Of a DNA stretch of 42,345 bases, positions 16,931-25,904 are shown piece by piece (position 1 is the first letter of the stretch; each line of letters starts with the position of its first letter). The notes beneath the pieces were generated by a model. That model ran no database searches, was not told the origin of the DNA, and saw nothing but the letters and a program-made list of their open reading frames with translations. The DNA comes from Bacteroides timonensis (GTDB taxonomy: Bacteria; Bacteroidota; Bacteroidia; Bacteroidales; Bacteroidaceae). The DNA lies in NCBI RefSeq assembly GCF_000513195.1, contig NZ_CBVI010000051.1:1-42345 (forward strand), written 5' to 3'. A program made the translations under genes and the position numbers.

Positions 16931-19900
16931 ATGCGTATCTTATTTAGTATAATCTGTTTTAATATCTTTTTTCTTATTAGAGGATATTCTCAGGAGTTAC
17001 GAACTATTACGGTGAATGATGGTCTGAGTAGTATGATTGTACGTAATATAACTCAAAGTGATAATGGACTTATTTGGATTGCAACTCAATGTGGAATTCA
17101 AAGTTATAATGGAACCTTTTTTAAACAATACGATGTATTTGATATGAGAGGGGTAACGGGGAATAATGATAATCGTTTTTTGTTGGTTCAGAATGATAAA
17201 TTTGGTCGTCTCTGGGCTATGAATCGTAATCAATTATTTCTTTATAGCAAGGAGCTGGATACTTTTATTGAAACTTTTTCTATCTCTGATAAAAAGAATA
17301 CTTTTATAGAAGCAATGGAGCTTCATGTAACAGATTCATTGAACCTATATGTAGTAACCAGTAATGAATTGTATCATTATAATATAGCACTGCGTAAATT
17401 AAACAGTGTAGATAAGGCTTTTGGAGCACATTCTTTTATGCCTTTATCAAACGGATTTTCTCTTATTGCTACTCATCAAGGCCTTTTGTTTATGCAATTG
17501 AATACGGATCGGATAGTTAATATGATGTCTGATGAAAAATTCAATAATCCTTTATTGAACGGGCTTGATTTGCGGAAAATAAAGAGTGACGGATATGGAA
17601 ATATTTGGTTGGCAACTTATACAAAGGGCATTTATGTGATAAAATCTGATGGAAGAGTCATAAAACCTAAATGGGATATGATTACCCATAATTATCGGGT
17701 GCTTGATATACAAAGCTATAATAATAAGATAGTAATAGCTATTGATGGTTTTGGACTTGTTTTCTGTGATTTGAACTTGGAATTGTTGTATACAATAAAA
17801 GTCAATGATAGTGATTTGTCATTGTCTAATAGTGGAGTTCAGTCTCTTTTTGCTGATAATAAGAACCGTTTATGGATTTCTACATTTGGAGGAGGAATCA
17901 ATTGTATAGATCCTCATATATCCCCCTTTCATACTATACAACATTTTTCTAATAATAAGAATAGTCTTTCAAATGATATGGTACGGGCTATTTATGAAGA
18001 TACGGATGGTAATATCTGGTTTGGGACCAAAGAAGGAGTAAGCATATACACGCCAATAACAAAACAATGGCGGCATTTGAATAGTGGGACGGATTCTAAA
18101 TTCAGTTCTAATTCTACCATGTCTATCACTGAAGATGGGAACGGAGATATTTGGATTTCAACTTTTGCCGGAGGAATAACAGTTTGTGATAAAAACCTGC
18201 ATATTAAGCGTAAAATAACAACCACCAATAGCTCCTTAACATCAGATGATATATTTGTATTATATACGGATCGTGATAAGGATATTTGGATTTCGGGAGA
18301 GGACGGGAACCTTAGTTGCTATAATAGTGCATCCCAGCAACTGATATTGTATGGGATAAATAGTCGTATTCGCGCCATAACTGAGACTGGCTCGGGGGAT
18401 ATACTTGTAAGTGGTATCAGAGGAGTACAAAAGATAAATAAAAAAAGTGGTAAAGTGGAAAACGTCTTTTCACCAAAGAATCAGAATAAGCATATTATGG
18501 TTTATAGTGTTTTGGAAGATGAAAAAGGACGGTTATGGTTTGCAACGGATGGATTAGGAGTCATTTGTCAAGATATAGATACTAAAGAAACCACTACATT
18601 CAGTATAGACAACGGACTGGCTTCTAATGTGTGTTATTGCCTTTTGATGGATGTTTTAGGTAATATCTGGGTTAGCACACAAATGGGCTTAACTTGTATA
18701 AATGGGAATGATTTTACTTTACAGAGCTTTTCTGCAAGAAATGTCGCTCATGGGCAATTACGTGAGTTTTTGTATTGTTCACGTGCCTCGTTAAAAAACG
18801 GGAAGTTATTGTTTGGAGGTTTTAATGGCTGTACAATTTTCGATCCATCATCCGTAAATCGTGAATCAGTATTAGCCCCTTTAATATTTACTGATTTTAA
18901 ATTATTCAACCATTCTGTAAAGCCTCAAGAGAAAGGAGGGCTTCTTGAACAAAGCATTGATTTGACCTCTAAAATAGAACTTGATTATACCCAAAATACT
19001 TTTTCTATTGATTTTGCTGCTATTAATTTTTCTCGAATAGAGCAGAATTGGTATTCTTGGATACTGGAAGGTGCTGAGAAAGAATGGAATGCTTATACAG
19101 ATAGAACTTCTGCCTATTATACAAATTTAAGTCCTGGAAGTTATGTTTTTAAGGTGAGGACTGCTCCAATAGGTGGAAGCTATAATGAAAAAGCAATTGC
19201 CATCGTAATAGGTTCACCTTGGTGGTCTACTCCAATAGCGTATTTGATTTATGCTTTAATTGTACTTTTGCTGATACGATTGATAATGAGGTTTTATAGA
19301 AACCAAATTGTAGTCAGCCAAGCGAAGGAAAAAATGGACTTTTTTGTGCGTATTGCACATGATATCAAGACTCCATTGTCGTTGATAATGTTGCCTCTCT
19401 CCAAAATGAAGAAAGAAGTAGTGCTTAATGAAAAACTGGATAAAGAATTGGATATAGCTATTAAAAATTCGGAACGTCTGGAGAAACTGGTTAATCAATT
19501 ATTACAATTTGAAAAGGCTTCTTCCAGGCAAGTCAAATTGCAAGTTGGCAAATACCGGGCTGAAGCTACTATAGAGTCTATTACAAAGACATTTGCCCCG
19601 ATAGTACAGAAAAAGAATATTAATTTCTTGGTGACACTACCTGAGGTGACCACCTGGCTTTGGTTCGATATGGACAAATTCGAGAAAATATTATATAATT
19701 TGTTAGACAATGCGTTTAAATATACACCCGAAAACGGTGAGGTTGAAATAAAAGCCAGAGTAGATGCAGATAGTTATATTATTGAAATAAGAGATTCTGG
19801 TATCGGAATTCTGGAGAACCAGAAATCAATAATTTTTCGGAAATATTATCGAGCTTCTAATGTTGTAAATTCAAAAATTCCAGGGAGTGGAGTGGGATTG

Positions 19901-20827
19901 CTTATTGTAAATGAGCTTTTGAAATTACATAATGGTACTGTAACATTCTCAAGCAGAGAAGGAGAAGGGACTACTTTCGTTCTAGCTTTGCCATTGGGTA
20001 GAAAACATTTTGCAGAACAGTTGGTTGACTATGTGGAACAATTGGAAATTCCATTTCCGGTACATGCTAATGAGGATCGAGAAAGGGCGAAGATATTAAT
20101 TGTTGAGGATAATCCGGAATTGTTACTTTATATAGAACAGAATTTAGGTGAATATTACCATGTTGATTCGGCGTCTAATGGGGTAGAGGCCATAAAATGT
20201 ATTGAGAATAATCTACCAGATATTGTAATTACTGATTTTATGATGCCAGAAATGAATGGTATTGAACTTTGTGAGAAAATAAAATCGACACCCAAATGGC
20301 AAGGGGTGCTTGTTATCATACTGACTGCTTTGTCTTCAAATGAACATAAGATAGATGGTTATAAAGCTGGTGCTGATGGATATATTGAGAAACCATTTGA
20401 CATATTAGTACTCCAATCTCGCATTGAGAATCTGTTGAAGAATAAATCTGTGTTAAGAAAAAATATATTGAAGACATTTGATTCGGATACTTCTTTGGTG
20501 GATAGTCAGAATCAGGCATTTGTGAATTTAGTGGCTGGAATTGTTTTGGAACATTTGTCAGATGCTGAATTCTCTATAGAAATATTGTGTAATGCTGTTG
20601 GGATGAGTAATTCTACTTTTTATCGTAAACTAAAAGAAATTAGTAATCAGTCTCCAGCAGAATTCATAAATGAAGTACGTATGAATAAAGCTGCAGAACT
20701 TTTAAAAACAGGAAAATATAATGTAAGTGAGGTAGCTTATATGACAGGTTTCTCTTTCCCAAATTATTTTAGCAAAGTTTTTAAAAAGTTTTTTGGATGT
20801 ACTCCGAATGAATTACTGCCTAAATAA
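16931..20827 (+). CDS. Hybrid two-component system regulator (HTCS)
   Basis: This 1298-residue single-chain sensor-regulator has a signal peptide (about 1-20). Periplasmic two-component-regulator propeller repeats follow (about 25-640, e.g. SDNGLIWIATQCGIQSYNG), then a Y_Y_Y domain (about 690-760) and a membrane helix (about 769-790). The HisKA domain has phospho-acceptor His810 in AHDIKTPL, and the HATPase domain has NLLDNAFKYTP, DSGIGI and GSGVGLLIV. The receiver has E1059-D1060 and phospho-acceptor Asp1102 (TDFMMPEMNG). An AraC-type HTH forms the C-terminus (about 1195-1298, VAYMTGFSFPNYFSKVFKKFFG). HTCS proteins bind an oligosaccharide in the periplasm and activate their PUL. All catalytic motifs look intact. 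It diverges from the SusC operon, its likely target. Confidence 0.97.
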   Translation: MRILFSIICFNIFFLIRGYSQELRTITVNDGLSSMIVRNITQSDNGLIWIATQCGIQSYNGTFFKQYDVFDMRGVTGNNDNRFLLVQNDKFGRLWAMNRNQLFLYSKELDTFIETFSISDKKNTFIEAMELHVTDSLNLYVVTSNELYHYNIALRKLNSVDKAFGAHSFMPLSNGFSLIATHQGLLFMQLNTDRIVNMMSDEKFNNPLLNGLDLRKIKSDGYGNIWLATYTKGIYVIKSDGRVIKPKWDMITHNYRVLDIQSYNNKIVIAIDGFGLVFCDLNLELLYTIKVNDSDLSLSNSGVQSLFADNKNRLWISTFGGGINCIDPHISPFHTIQHFSNNKNSLSNDMVRAIYEDTDGNIWFGTKEGVSIYTPITKQWRHLNSGTDSKFSSNSTMSITEDGNGDIWISTFAGGITVCDKNLHIKRKITTTNSSLTSDDIFVLYTDRDKDIWISGEDGNLSCYNSASQQLILYGINSRIRAITETGSGDILVSGIRGVQKINKKSGKVENVFSPKNQNKHIMVYSVLEDEKGRLWFATDGLGVICQDIDTKETTTFSIDNGLASNVCYCLLMDVLGNIWVSTQMGLTCINGNDFTLQSFSARNVAHGQLREFLYCSRASLKNGKLLFGGFNGCTIFDPSSVNRESVLAPLIFTDFKLFNHSVKPQEKGGLLEQSIDLTSKIELDYTQNTFSIDFAAINFSRIEQNWYSWILEGAEKEWNAYTDRTSAYYTNLSPGSYVFKVRTAPIGGSYNEKAIAIVIGSPWWSTPIAYLIYALIVLLLIRLIMRFYRNQIVVSQAKEKMDFFVRIAHDIKTPLSLIMLPLSKMKKEVVLNEKLDKELDIAIKNSERLEKLVNQLLQFEKASSRQVKLQVGKYRAEATIESITKTFAPIVQKKNINFLVTLPEVTTWLWFDMDKFEKILYNLLDNAFKYTPENGEVEIKARVDADSYIIEIRDSGIGILENQKSIIFRKYYRASNVVNSKIPGSGVGLLIVNELLKLHNGTVTFSSREGEGTTFVLALPLGRKHFAEQLVDYVEQLEIPFPVHANEDRERAKILIVEDNPELLLYIEQNLGEYYHVDSASNGVEAIKCIENNLPDIVITDFMMPEMNGIELCEKIKSTPKWQGVLVIILTALSSNEHKIDGYKAGADGYIEKPFDILVLQSRIENLLKNKSVLRKNILKTFDSDTSLVDSQNQAFVNLVAGIVLEHLSDAEFSIEILCNAVGMSNSTFYRKLKEISNQSPAEFINEVRMNKAAELLKTGKYNVSEVAYMTGFSFPNYFSKVFKKFFGCTPNELLPK

Positions 20828-20846
20828 TATGAAGATCCACTCATGT

Positions 20847-20870
20847 GCTGCAAGTAATATCAGCTTTTTT
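20847..20870 (+). terminator. Weak candidate terminator after the HTCS gene
   Basis: GCTG (20847-20850) can pair with CAGC (20861-20864), followed by six T. The stem is only 4 bp and overlaps the 3' end of the convergent methyltransferase-like gene. It is the only terminator-like element in the 32-bp gap region. Confidence 0.3.
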
Positions 20871-21714
20871 CTATGATACATCTATATAGACTACCGTCGT
20901 GATTTTTATATCTAGTAAATATATAAGTATTGACTAATACAGAACTGAAATCGAGTATTTTATTTCTTGATTCTTGAGATAAATTTGTAGTTAAGATGCC
21001 ACTACCTAGTATTCCAGGATTACAGATAATAGTATCTTTCCTTATTGAATTTATTATTAGCTCAACGCAAGTATATTCTTTAATATCTTCTTCTTTGAGT
21101 CTGTTTATGATATATTGGTTGATGTGCATTTTGTCATCTTCAGTCATAAAACCATACCATAACAAGCACTTTATGCCTGCCTGGGTGGCCTTTATTAATA
21201 TATCTAAGTAACTTATTCCCGATATTCCTTTTTTGTCGATTTCATAAGGATCAATATGAAGAAAAGAAGATTTGGGAAGCGTGGGTAGCAGGTTTATAAC
21301 TCCTTCGAGAGAATCTGCATGATATGTTTGAATATGTGTTTCTAACTCTATTTGTCCGGCGTAAAGTTCTATGTTTTCTAAAGCATCCTTTTCAATATCA
21401 AAGAAGATATATTGGGATGCTCGTTTTTCTAGTATGTTCATAGCTAAAGCCGGAGATCCTAAATAATTTCCTTTTTCCGTTTCTATACTTTCCAGCTTAT
21501 AATAAATAGAATCTCTAAGAAACTTTTCCTTATTGGCTTTTTCCAGAAAATGATAAATACCATATTGTTGTTCCACAGTATGTGACATTTGATAAATGGC
21601 AGATGCCGAATTTGTCTCTACGTACATTTGTGGCTTTTCGATTTGAATAATCTCACAGAGTACCAGATGTTTAAATACATCTGCTTGTTTCCCGAAATGA
21701 GTATAAGTGGCCAT
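20860..21714 (-). CDS. RlmJ-like methyltransferase homologue with eroded motifs
   Basis: This 284-residue cytoplasmic protein aligns by eye along its length with RlmJ, the 23S rRNA A2030 N6-methyltransferase. Matching parts are GKQADVFKHLVL (residues 8-19; RlmJ has GNHADVLKH), GSPALAMNIL (86-95), HADSLEGV (132-139), HIDPYE (153-158), LLWYGF, and GILGSGILTTN near the C-terminus. Two key motifs differ: the SAM-binding DTHAGAG is ETNSASA here (33-39), and the catalytic DPPY has become DPY. The protein may be inactive, use another substrate, or belong to a distinct subfamily. It is convergent with the HTCS gene and separated from the Crp-like gene by a terminator. Confidence 0.7.
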   Translation of the reverse strand: MATYTHFGKQADVFKHLVLCEIIQIEKPQMYVETNSASAIYQMSHTVEQQYGIYHFLEKANKEKFLRDSIYYKLESIETEKGNYLGSPALAMNILEKRASQYIFFDIEKDALENIELYAGQIELETHIQTYHADSLEGVINLLPTLPKSSFLHIDPYEIDKKGISGISYLDILIKATQAGIKCLLWYGFMTEDDKMHINQYIINRLKEEDIKEYTCVELIINSIRKDTIICNPGILGSGILTTNLSQESRNKILDFSSVLVNTYIFTRYKNHDGSLYRCIIEKS

Positions 21715-21763
21715 ATTTTTATGATTAATGTTTATGGCAGCAATATTAGGCTATATAAAAGAT

Positions 21764-21785
21764 AAAAGCCTTGACCAAAGTCAAG
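21764..21785 (-). terminator. Intrinsic terminator of the Crp/Fnr-type gene
   Basis: On the minus strand CTTGAC, a TTTG loop and GTCAAG (21785-21770) are followed by GCTTTTATCTTTT. It begins 5 bases after the stop codon of the Crp/Fnr-like gene and separates it from the methyltransferase-like gene. Confidence 0.7.
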
Positions 21786-21789
21786 ACTT

Positions 21790-22359
21790 TTAAGTATACA
21801 GTTGTTTTTTTCGTATTCTGCTGAGGGTTTCGGGGGTAATACCGAGAAACTGGGCTATTTCTTTTAAAGAAAGTTTTTCTTGTAAATCGGGACATCGTTT
21901 CATTAATGACTGGTAACGTTGTTCGGGACTATCGCAATAGAAGCCTAATAAGCGTTGGTATATCTCGGCAAACATGGTTTCGGCTATCTGTCTGCCTAAT
22001 CGTTGGGTATCCATGTCTGTTTCCCAGAATTGATTAAGTCGGTTTAAGCTAAGAAGATAAACTTCACATTCGGTAGTAGCCTGTATATTGACCGTAGAAG
22101 TTGCCTGTTTTATAAAAGAAGGATAGTCACAGACGAAATCGTTTACGAAGCTATAACCAACAATCCATTCATTGGCGTCTGCATCTATATGTGATAAGCG
22201 GAACATGCCGGACATGATGAAACCTATCTGATTTGTTTTTTCATTTTGCTGTACCAGATATTCATTCTTCTTGAATTTAGTAAGTACCCCTTCTTCCAGA
22301 AATAATCTTTCGAGCCTGGAAATATTGGGGTGACTGTCTTTTATATTAAATTTGTCCAT
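21790..22359 (-). CDS. Crp/Fnr-family transcriptional regulator
   Basis: This 189-residue protein has an N-terminal cyclic-nucleotide-binding-type beta-roll (about 20-115, with KKNEYLVQQNEKTNQIGFIMSG) and a C-terminal winged HTH (about 145-187, LSLKEIAQFLGITPETLSRIRKK). It lacks the cysteine pattern of Fnr iron-sulfur sensors. Crp/Fnr-like proteins of this size are common in Bacteroides and mostly uncharacterised. It is divergent from the GH2 gene and shares 201 bp of upstream DNA, but its own -7 differs from the PUL 2 promoters and no link to the PUL is established. Confidence 0.88.
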   Translation of the reverse strand: MDKFNIKDSHPNISRLERLFLEEGVLTKFKKNEYLVQQNEKTNQIGFIMSGMFRLSHIDADANEWIVGYSFVNDFVCDYPSFIKQATSTVNIQATTECEVYLLSLNRLNQFWETDMDTQRLGRQIAETMFAEIYQRLLGFYCDSPEQRYQSLMKRCPDLQEKLSLKEIAQFLGITPETLSRIRKKQLYT

Positions 22360-22382
22360 AGCTATTGTATTAGTACATATGA

Positions 22383-22390
22383 CAAAGGTA
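22383..22390 (-). promoter_or_regulatory. -7 element of the Crp/Fnr-type gene
   Basis: On the minus strand TACCTTTG matches TAnnTTTG exactly, 24 bases upstream of the ATG at 22359. No clear -33 element is seen. Confidence 0.5.
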
Positions 22391-22443
22391 CAAAGATTGC
22401 AGAAAAAATCATCTATTAATCGAAAAGTGCTGAAATATGGAGG

Positions 22444-22512
22444 ATTAATATGTTTTTAATTCAATATTAATTCTGTTTCGGCTTATTTTTTAATGCTGCC
22501 CCGTTTACTTTG
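22444..22512 (+). promoter_or_regulatory. GH2 promoter with three TTAA boxes on 11-bp spacing
   Basis: ATTAATATG (22444), TTTAATTCA (22455) and ATTAATTCT (22466) start exactly 11 bp apart. They are followed after 30 bases by TTACTTTG (22505-22512), one mismatch from the -7 consensus TAnnTTTG. There is no TTTG -33 element. The TTAA centres lie 58.5, 47.5 and 36.5 bases upstream of the first base of the -7. The same positions are used in three other PUL 2 promoters. The predicted start is about 43 bases before the ATG. Confidence 0.6.
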
Positions 22513-22560
22513 CAAACAGGAAAACAAATATGTCTAATACCTAATTAATAGTATTCTTAA

Positions 22561-25500
22561 ATGAAACGAAATGCAATTTTATTAAGCTTGCTGACGGCTT
22601 TGTTCTTGCTACCGGGAAAGGCAGTGGGGCAAACCACATCGAGCGATGGTAAATTGGTGTATAATTTCCCGTTTGCACCAAGTGAGGGTCTTGTAAATAG
22701 GACAGAAAAGGAGTATAGGAAAGAAGTTTGCCTGAATGGTTACTGGGACTTCCAACCTGTGGCTTTGCCGGGTAGTTACGTGCAAGGTAAAGGTATAGCA
22801 CCGGAACTGCCGTTGCCTAAAGAAGGGGCTTGGAGCAAAACCCGCATAAAAATACCTTCTCCCTGGAATATTAATTCTTTTGCCAACAGAGATGTGGAAG
22901 GTCCCGATCATCGCAATTACCCGTCTTATCCGAAAGAATGGGAGCAAGTGAAAATGGCATGGATGAAGAAAATGATAACGATTCCTGCTGACTGGGATGG
23001 TCAACAGATAAAACTTTATTTTGAGGCTGTATCCGGATATACTGAAGTCTATATTAATAAGGAGAAGGTGGGAGAGAATTTTGATATTTTCCTTCCGTTC
23101 AGTGTAGATATTACGGATAAAGTGAATGCAGGTGAGACAGCCGAAGTATGGGTGGGAGTTCGCAGCCAGTCTTTGTTTGAAAACAATTCTACGATTGGTC
23201 GCCGCATTGTTCCTGCCGGTTCTATGTGGGGATATCATATTGCCGGTATCTGGCAGGATGTATATTTGCTGGCATTGCCCAAAGTGCATGTGGAAGATGT
23301 ATATGTGAAACCGTTGGTTTCTCAAAATATGCTTGAACTGGAAGTAACTGTACAGAATAATACGGAAAAAAAGGCTGATCTGCAACTTCAAGGTAAGATT
23401 AATGAATGGGTAAACCTGGCTGGGACAGATGTTAATTCTGCTCCTGTACCTGCATGGAAACTTGGACAGGAAGCTTTGAAAGTGGCCCCTGTTAAAGTTA
23501 GTATCCCTGCCAATACTTCAACAAAAGTTGTATTGCAGGTTCCGGTATCCGGTGAGTTGAATTTCTGGACTCCTGAGCAGCCGAATCTTTATGCCGTATT
23601 GCTTTCATTGCAGGCTAAGAAAGAAACCCTTGATATGAAATATGAGCGTTTCGGATGGCGTGAATGGACATTGCAAGGTACCACACAGTACCTGAATGGT
23701 AAACCTTATCAGTTGAGAGGTGATTCCTGGCACTTTATGGGTATTCCGCAAATGACACGCAGATATGCGTGGGCATGGTTCACTGCTGTTAAGGGAATGA
23801 ATGCCAATGCAGTCCGTCCTCATGCACAGATTTATCCTCGTTTCTATATGGATGTAGCTGATGAAATGGGTATCTGTGTATTGAATGAAACTGCTAACTG
23901 GGCAAGTGATGGTGGTCCGAAACTGGATTCCGAGCTCTTTTGGGAGGCATCTAAAGAACATCTGAAACGTTTTGTACTCAGAGACCGTAACCATGCTTCT
24001 GTTTTTGGCTGGAGTATCAGTAATGAGAATAAACCGGTGATTCTGCATGTTTACAACCGGCCTGAACTTATGCCTCAGCAGAAGCAAGCCTGGGAAGACT
24101 GGAGGGATATTGTTCGTGCAAATGACCCGACCCGCCCGTGGATTTCTGCCGATGGAGAAGATGATGGAGATGGCATCTTGCCGGTTACAGTAGGTCACTA
24201 TGGTGACATGAACTCAATGAAACATTGGGTTGGAATAGGTAAACCTTGGGGAATCGGTGAACATAGTATGGCATACTATGGTACACCCGAGCAGGTTGCT
24301 AAGTATAATGGTGAAAGAGCTTACGAATCGCAGTTGGGACGTATGGAAGGATTAGCTAATGAATGTTATCATCTGCTTGCTAACCAACGTAATATGGGGG
24401 CTTCTTATAGTACGGTTTTCAATATGGCATGGTATTCCTTGAAACCACTGCCGTTGGGTAAAAGGGATATGACTACGCAACCGGATATAAATAAGGATGG
24501 TATCTTCTTCGCAGAATATAAAGAAGGTGTTCCGGGCGTACAACCGGAACGTGTAGGTCCCTATTGCACTACGTTTAATCCGGGATATGATCCAAGTCTA
24601 CCTTTGTATGATCCGTGGCCTATGTATGATGCTATGCGTGCAGCCAATGCACCGGGACATCCTGGTTGGTCTGCTTATGCCAATATCGACAAGAAACAAT
24701 ATGAAGCGCCAGCCGCTACTTCGGCAGAGAAATATAAAGAAGTCGTTTTCATTGGAGAAGACAATAGTAAACTGAAGAATATCTTGGATGCGCAAGGTGT
24801 GAAATTTGCGACTAAAGTTACTGCTCCTGCACGGATGCTTTATATTGTGGACGGTACTTATACTTTGGCTGCTGCTGAAAAGAAGAGTATGTTGACTAAT
24901 ATAGCTAAAGGTGCTGATGTCTGGATTTGGGGATTGACACCTCAGACTGTGAATGTGTATAATGAGATTCTGCCTCTTCCGGTGGCTTTGGATAACCTTA
25001 AGCGTTCTTCTTTCCTGCCGGTTCAGAAATCATGGATACGTGGTTTGAATAATTCAGATTTCTATTTCAGCGAACTTCAAAGAACTGATGCCTCGGAATA
25101 CTCGCTGACAGGCGCTTTAGTGGAAGAAGGAGATGTATTGCTGAATGCTTGTAAGACTGATTGGAGAGCTTGGAATAAACGTCCGGAGGAACTTAAAACG
25201 GCCAGTACGGTACGGAGTGAGTACGAATGTACAGCTGCTACTCCTGTATTTGTGAAATATCGGAAAGATGCTTCCTGCTTCTATATCAGTACTTTAAAAG
25301 AGTTTACAAACTCAGAAAAAGGATACAATACATTGGGAGTTATTTTGAAGAATGCCGGAATTGACTGTAATGAGATTGAGGTGAAATCAAATGAAGTTTT
25401 CTTTTTGCGTGATAACCAGTTAATGTTCCCGAATGCTGTAAAAGATAAGTTAGTGAAAACGTCGGATGGATGGACTTTGGATATCTATGTATTTAGTCCA

Positions 25501-25788
25501 CGTCCTTTGGATGACTTGTTGATTGAACCGAATATGCCGAAACTGACTTTGGTTGTGAAAGCAAGAGAATGCCAGCTCGCTATTAATGACAAAGCGTATG
25601 CTACTGCTTCACAAAACAGGCACGAGGCTACTTATAAAGAACTGCCCTTGCTGCAAGGTTGGAATAAGATAAGCATAAAAATAGGACAAAGAGATAAGAA
25701 TGAATTCACAGGTAACTTCAGATGTGATAATAGAAATGAATTCCTTTCTTCTTTGAAAGTGATGTATATTAATCCTGAAGCTAAATGA
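22561..25788 (+). CDS. Exported GH2 family glycoside hydrolase
   Basis: This 1075-residue protein has a signal peptide (about 1-23, ending AVGQ), a jelly-roll sugar-binding domain (about 50-230, with LNGYWDF and GYTEVYINKEKVG), immunoglobulin-like domains and a TIM barrel. The acid/base is Glu489 in GWSISNENKP and the likely nucleophile is Glu567 in GIGEHS. Extra C-terminal domains (about 730-1075) make it longer than simple GH2 enzymes. GH2 activities include beta-galactosidase, beta-glucuronidase and beta-mannosidase; the sequence does not decide. It stands alone with its own boxed promoter and a strong terminator. It probably trims side chains or exo-sugars in the periplasm. Confidence 0.93.
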   Translation: MKRNAILLSLLTALFLLPGKAVGQTTSSDGKLVYNFPFAPSEGLVNRTEKEYRKEVCLNGYWDFQPVALPGSYVQGKGIAPELPLPKEGAWSKTRIKIPSPWNINSFANRDVEGPDHRNYPSYPKEWEQVKMAWMKKMITIPADWDGQQIKLYFEAVSGYTEVYINKEKVGENFDIFLPFSVDITDKVNAGETAEVWVGVRSQSLFENNSTIGRRIVPAGSMWGYHIAGIWQDVYLLALPKVHVEDVYVKPLVSQNMLELEVTVQNNTEKKADLQLQGKINEWVNLAGTDVNSAPVPAWKLGQEALKVAPVKVSIPANTSTKVVLQVPVSGELNFWTPEQPNLYAVLLSLQAKKETLDMKYERFGWREWTLQGTTQYLNGKPYQLRGDSWHFMGIPQMTRRYAWAWFTAVKGMNANAVRPHAQIYPRFYMDVADEMGICVLNETANWASDGGPKLDSELFWEASKEHLKRFVLRDRNHASVFGWSISNENKPVILHVYNRPELMPQQKQAWEDWRDIVRANDPTRPWISADGEDDGDGILPVTVGHYGDMNSMKHWVGIGKPWGIGEHSMAYYGTPEQVAKYNGERAYESQLGRMEGLANECYHLLANQRNMGASYSTVFNMAWYSLKPLPLGKRDMTTQPDINKDGIFFAEYKEGVPGVQPERVGPYCTTFNPGYDPSLPLYDPWPMYDAMRAANAPGHPGWSAYANIDKKQYEAPAATSAEKYKEVVFIGEDNSKLKNILDAQGVKFATKVTAPARMLYIVDGTYTLAAAEKKSMLTNIAKGADVWIWGLTPQTVNVYNEILPLPVALDNLKRSSFLPVQKSWIRGLNNSDFYFSELQRTDASEYSLTGALVEEGDVLLNACKTDWRAWNKRPEELKTASTVRSEYECTAATPVFVKYRKDASCFYISTLKEFTNSEKGYNTLGVILKNAGIDCNEIEVKSNEVFFLRDNQLMFPNAVKDKLVKTSDGWTLDIYVFSPRPLDDLLIEPNMPKLTLVVKARECQLAINDKAYATASQNRHEATYKELPLLQGWNKISIKIGQRDKNEFTGNFRCDNRNEFLSSLKVMYINPEAK

Positions 25789-25852
25789 TGTATAGGTAAT
25801 GATTAGAAAGGTATAGTTTTTAATAGGGTCTTTTTCGATAAGTTCAGTGTTA

Positions 25853-25899
25853 CAATCCAGTGGCATGCGTATTATTGGCATGACACTGGATTGTTTTTT
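25853..25899 (+). terminator. Strong intrinsic terminator after GH2
   Basis: CAATCCAGTG (25853-25862) pairs perfectly with CACTGGATTG (25884-25893). An inner CATGC/GCATG helix follows after one mismatch, and the stem is followed by six T. It lies between convergent genes. The minus strand has no T-tract after the stem, so it mainly serves the GH2 gene. Confidence 0.85.
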
Positions 25900-25904
25900 A
25901 TTCA

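Noticed and set aside
20860..21714. TcmP-type three-Cys-motif partner protein
   Set aside because: DPY resembles its motif, but the N-terminal GKQADVFKH, GSP and LLWY segments fit RlmJ much better.
22609..23391. 260-residue minus-strand ORF inside the GH2 gene
   Set aside because: It lies wholly opposite a strongly supported GH2 coding region, has no recognisable domain and no promoter, so it is a shadow frame.
23605..24198. 197-residue minus-strand ORF inside the GH2 gene
   Set aside because: Same reason: antisense to the catalytic barrel of GH2 with no family features.
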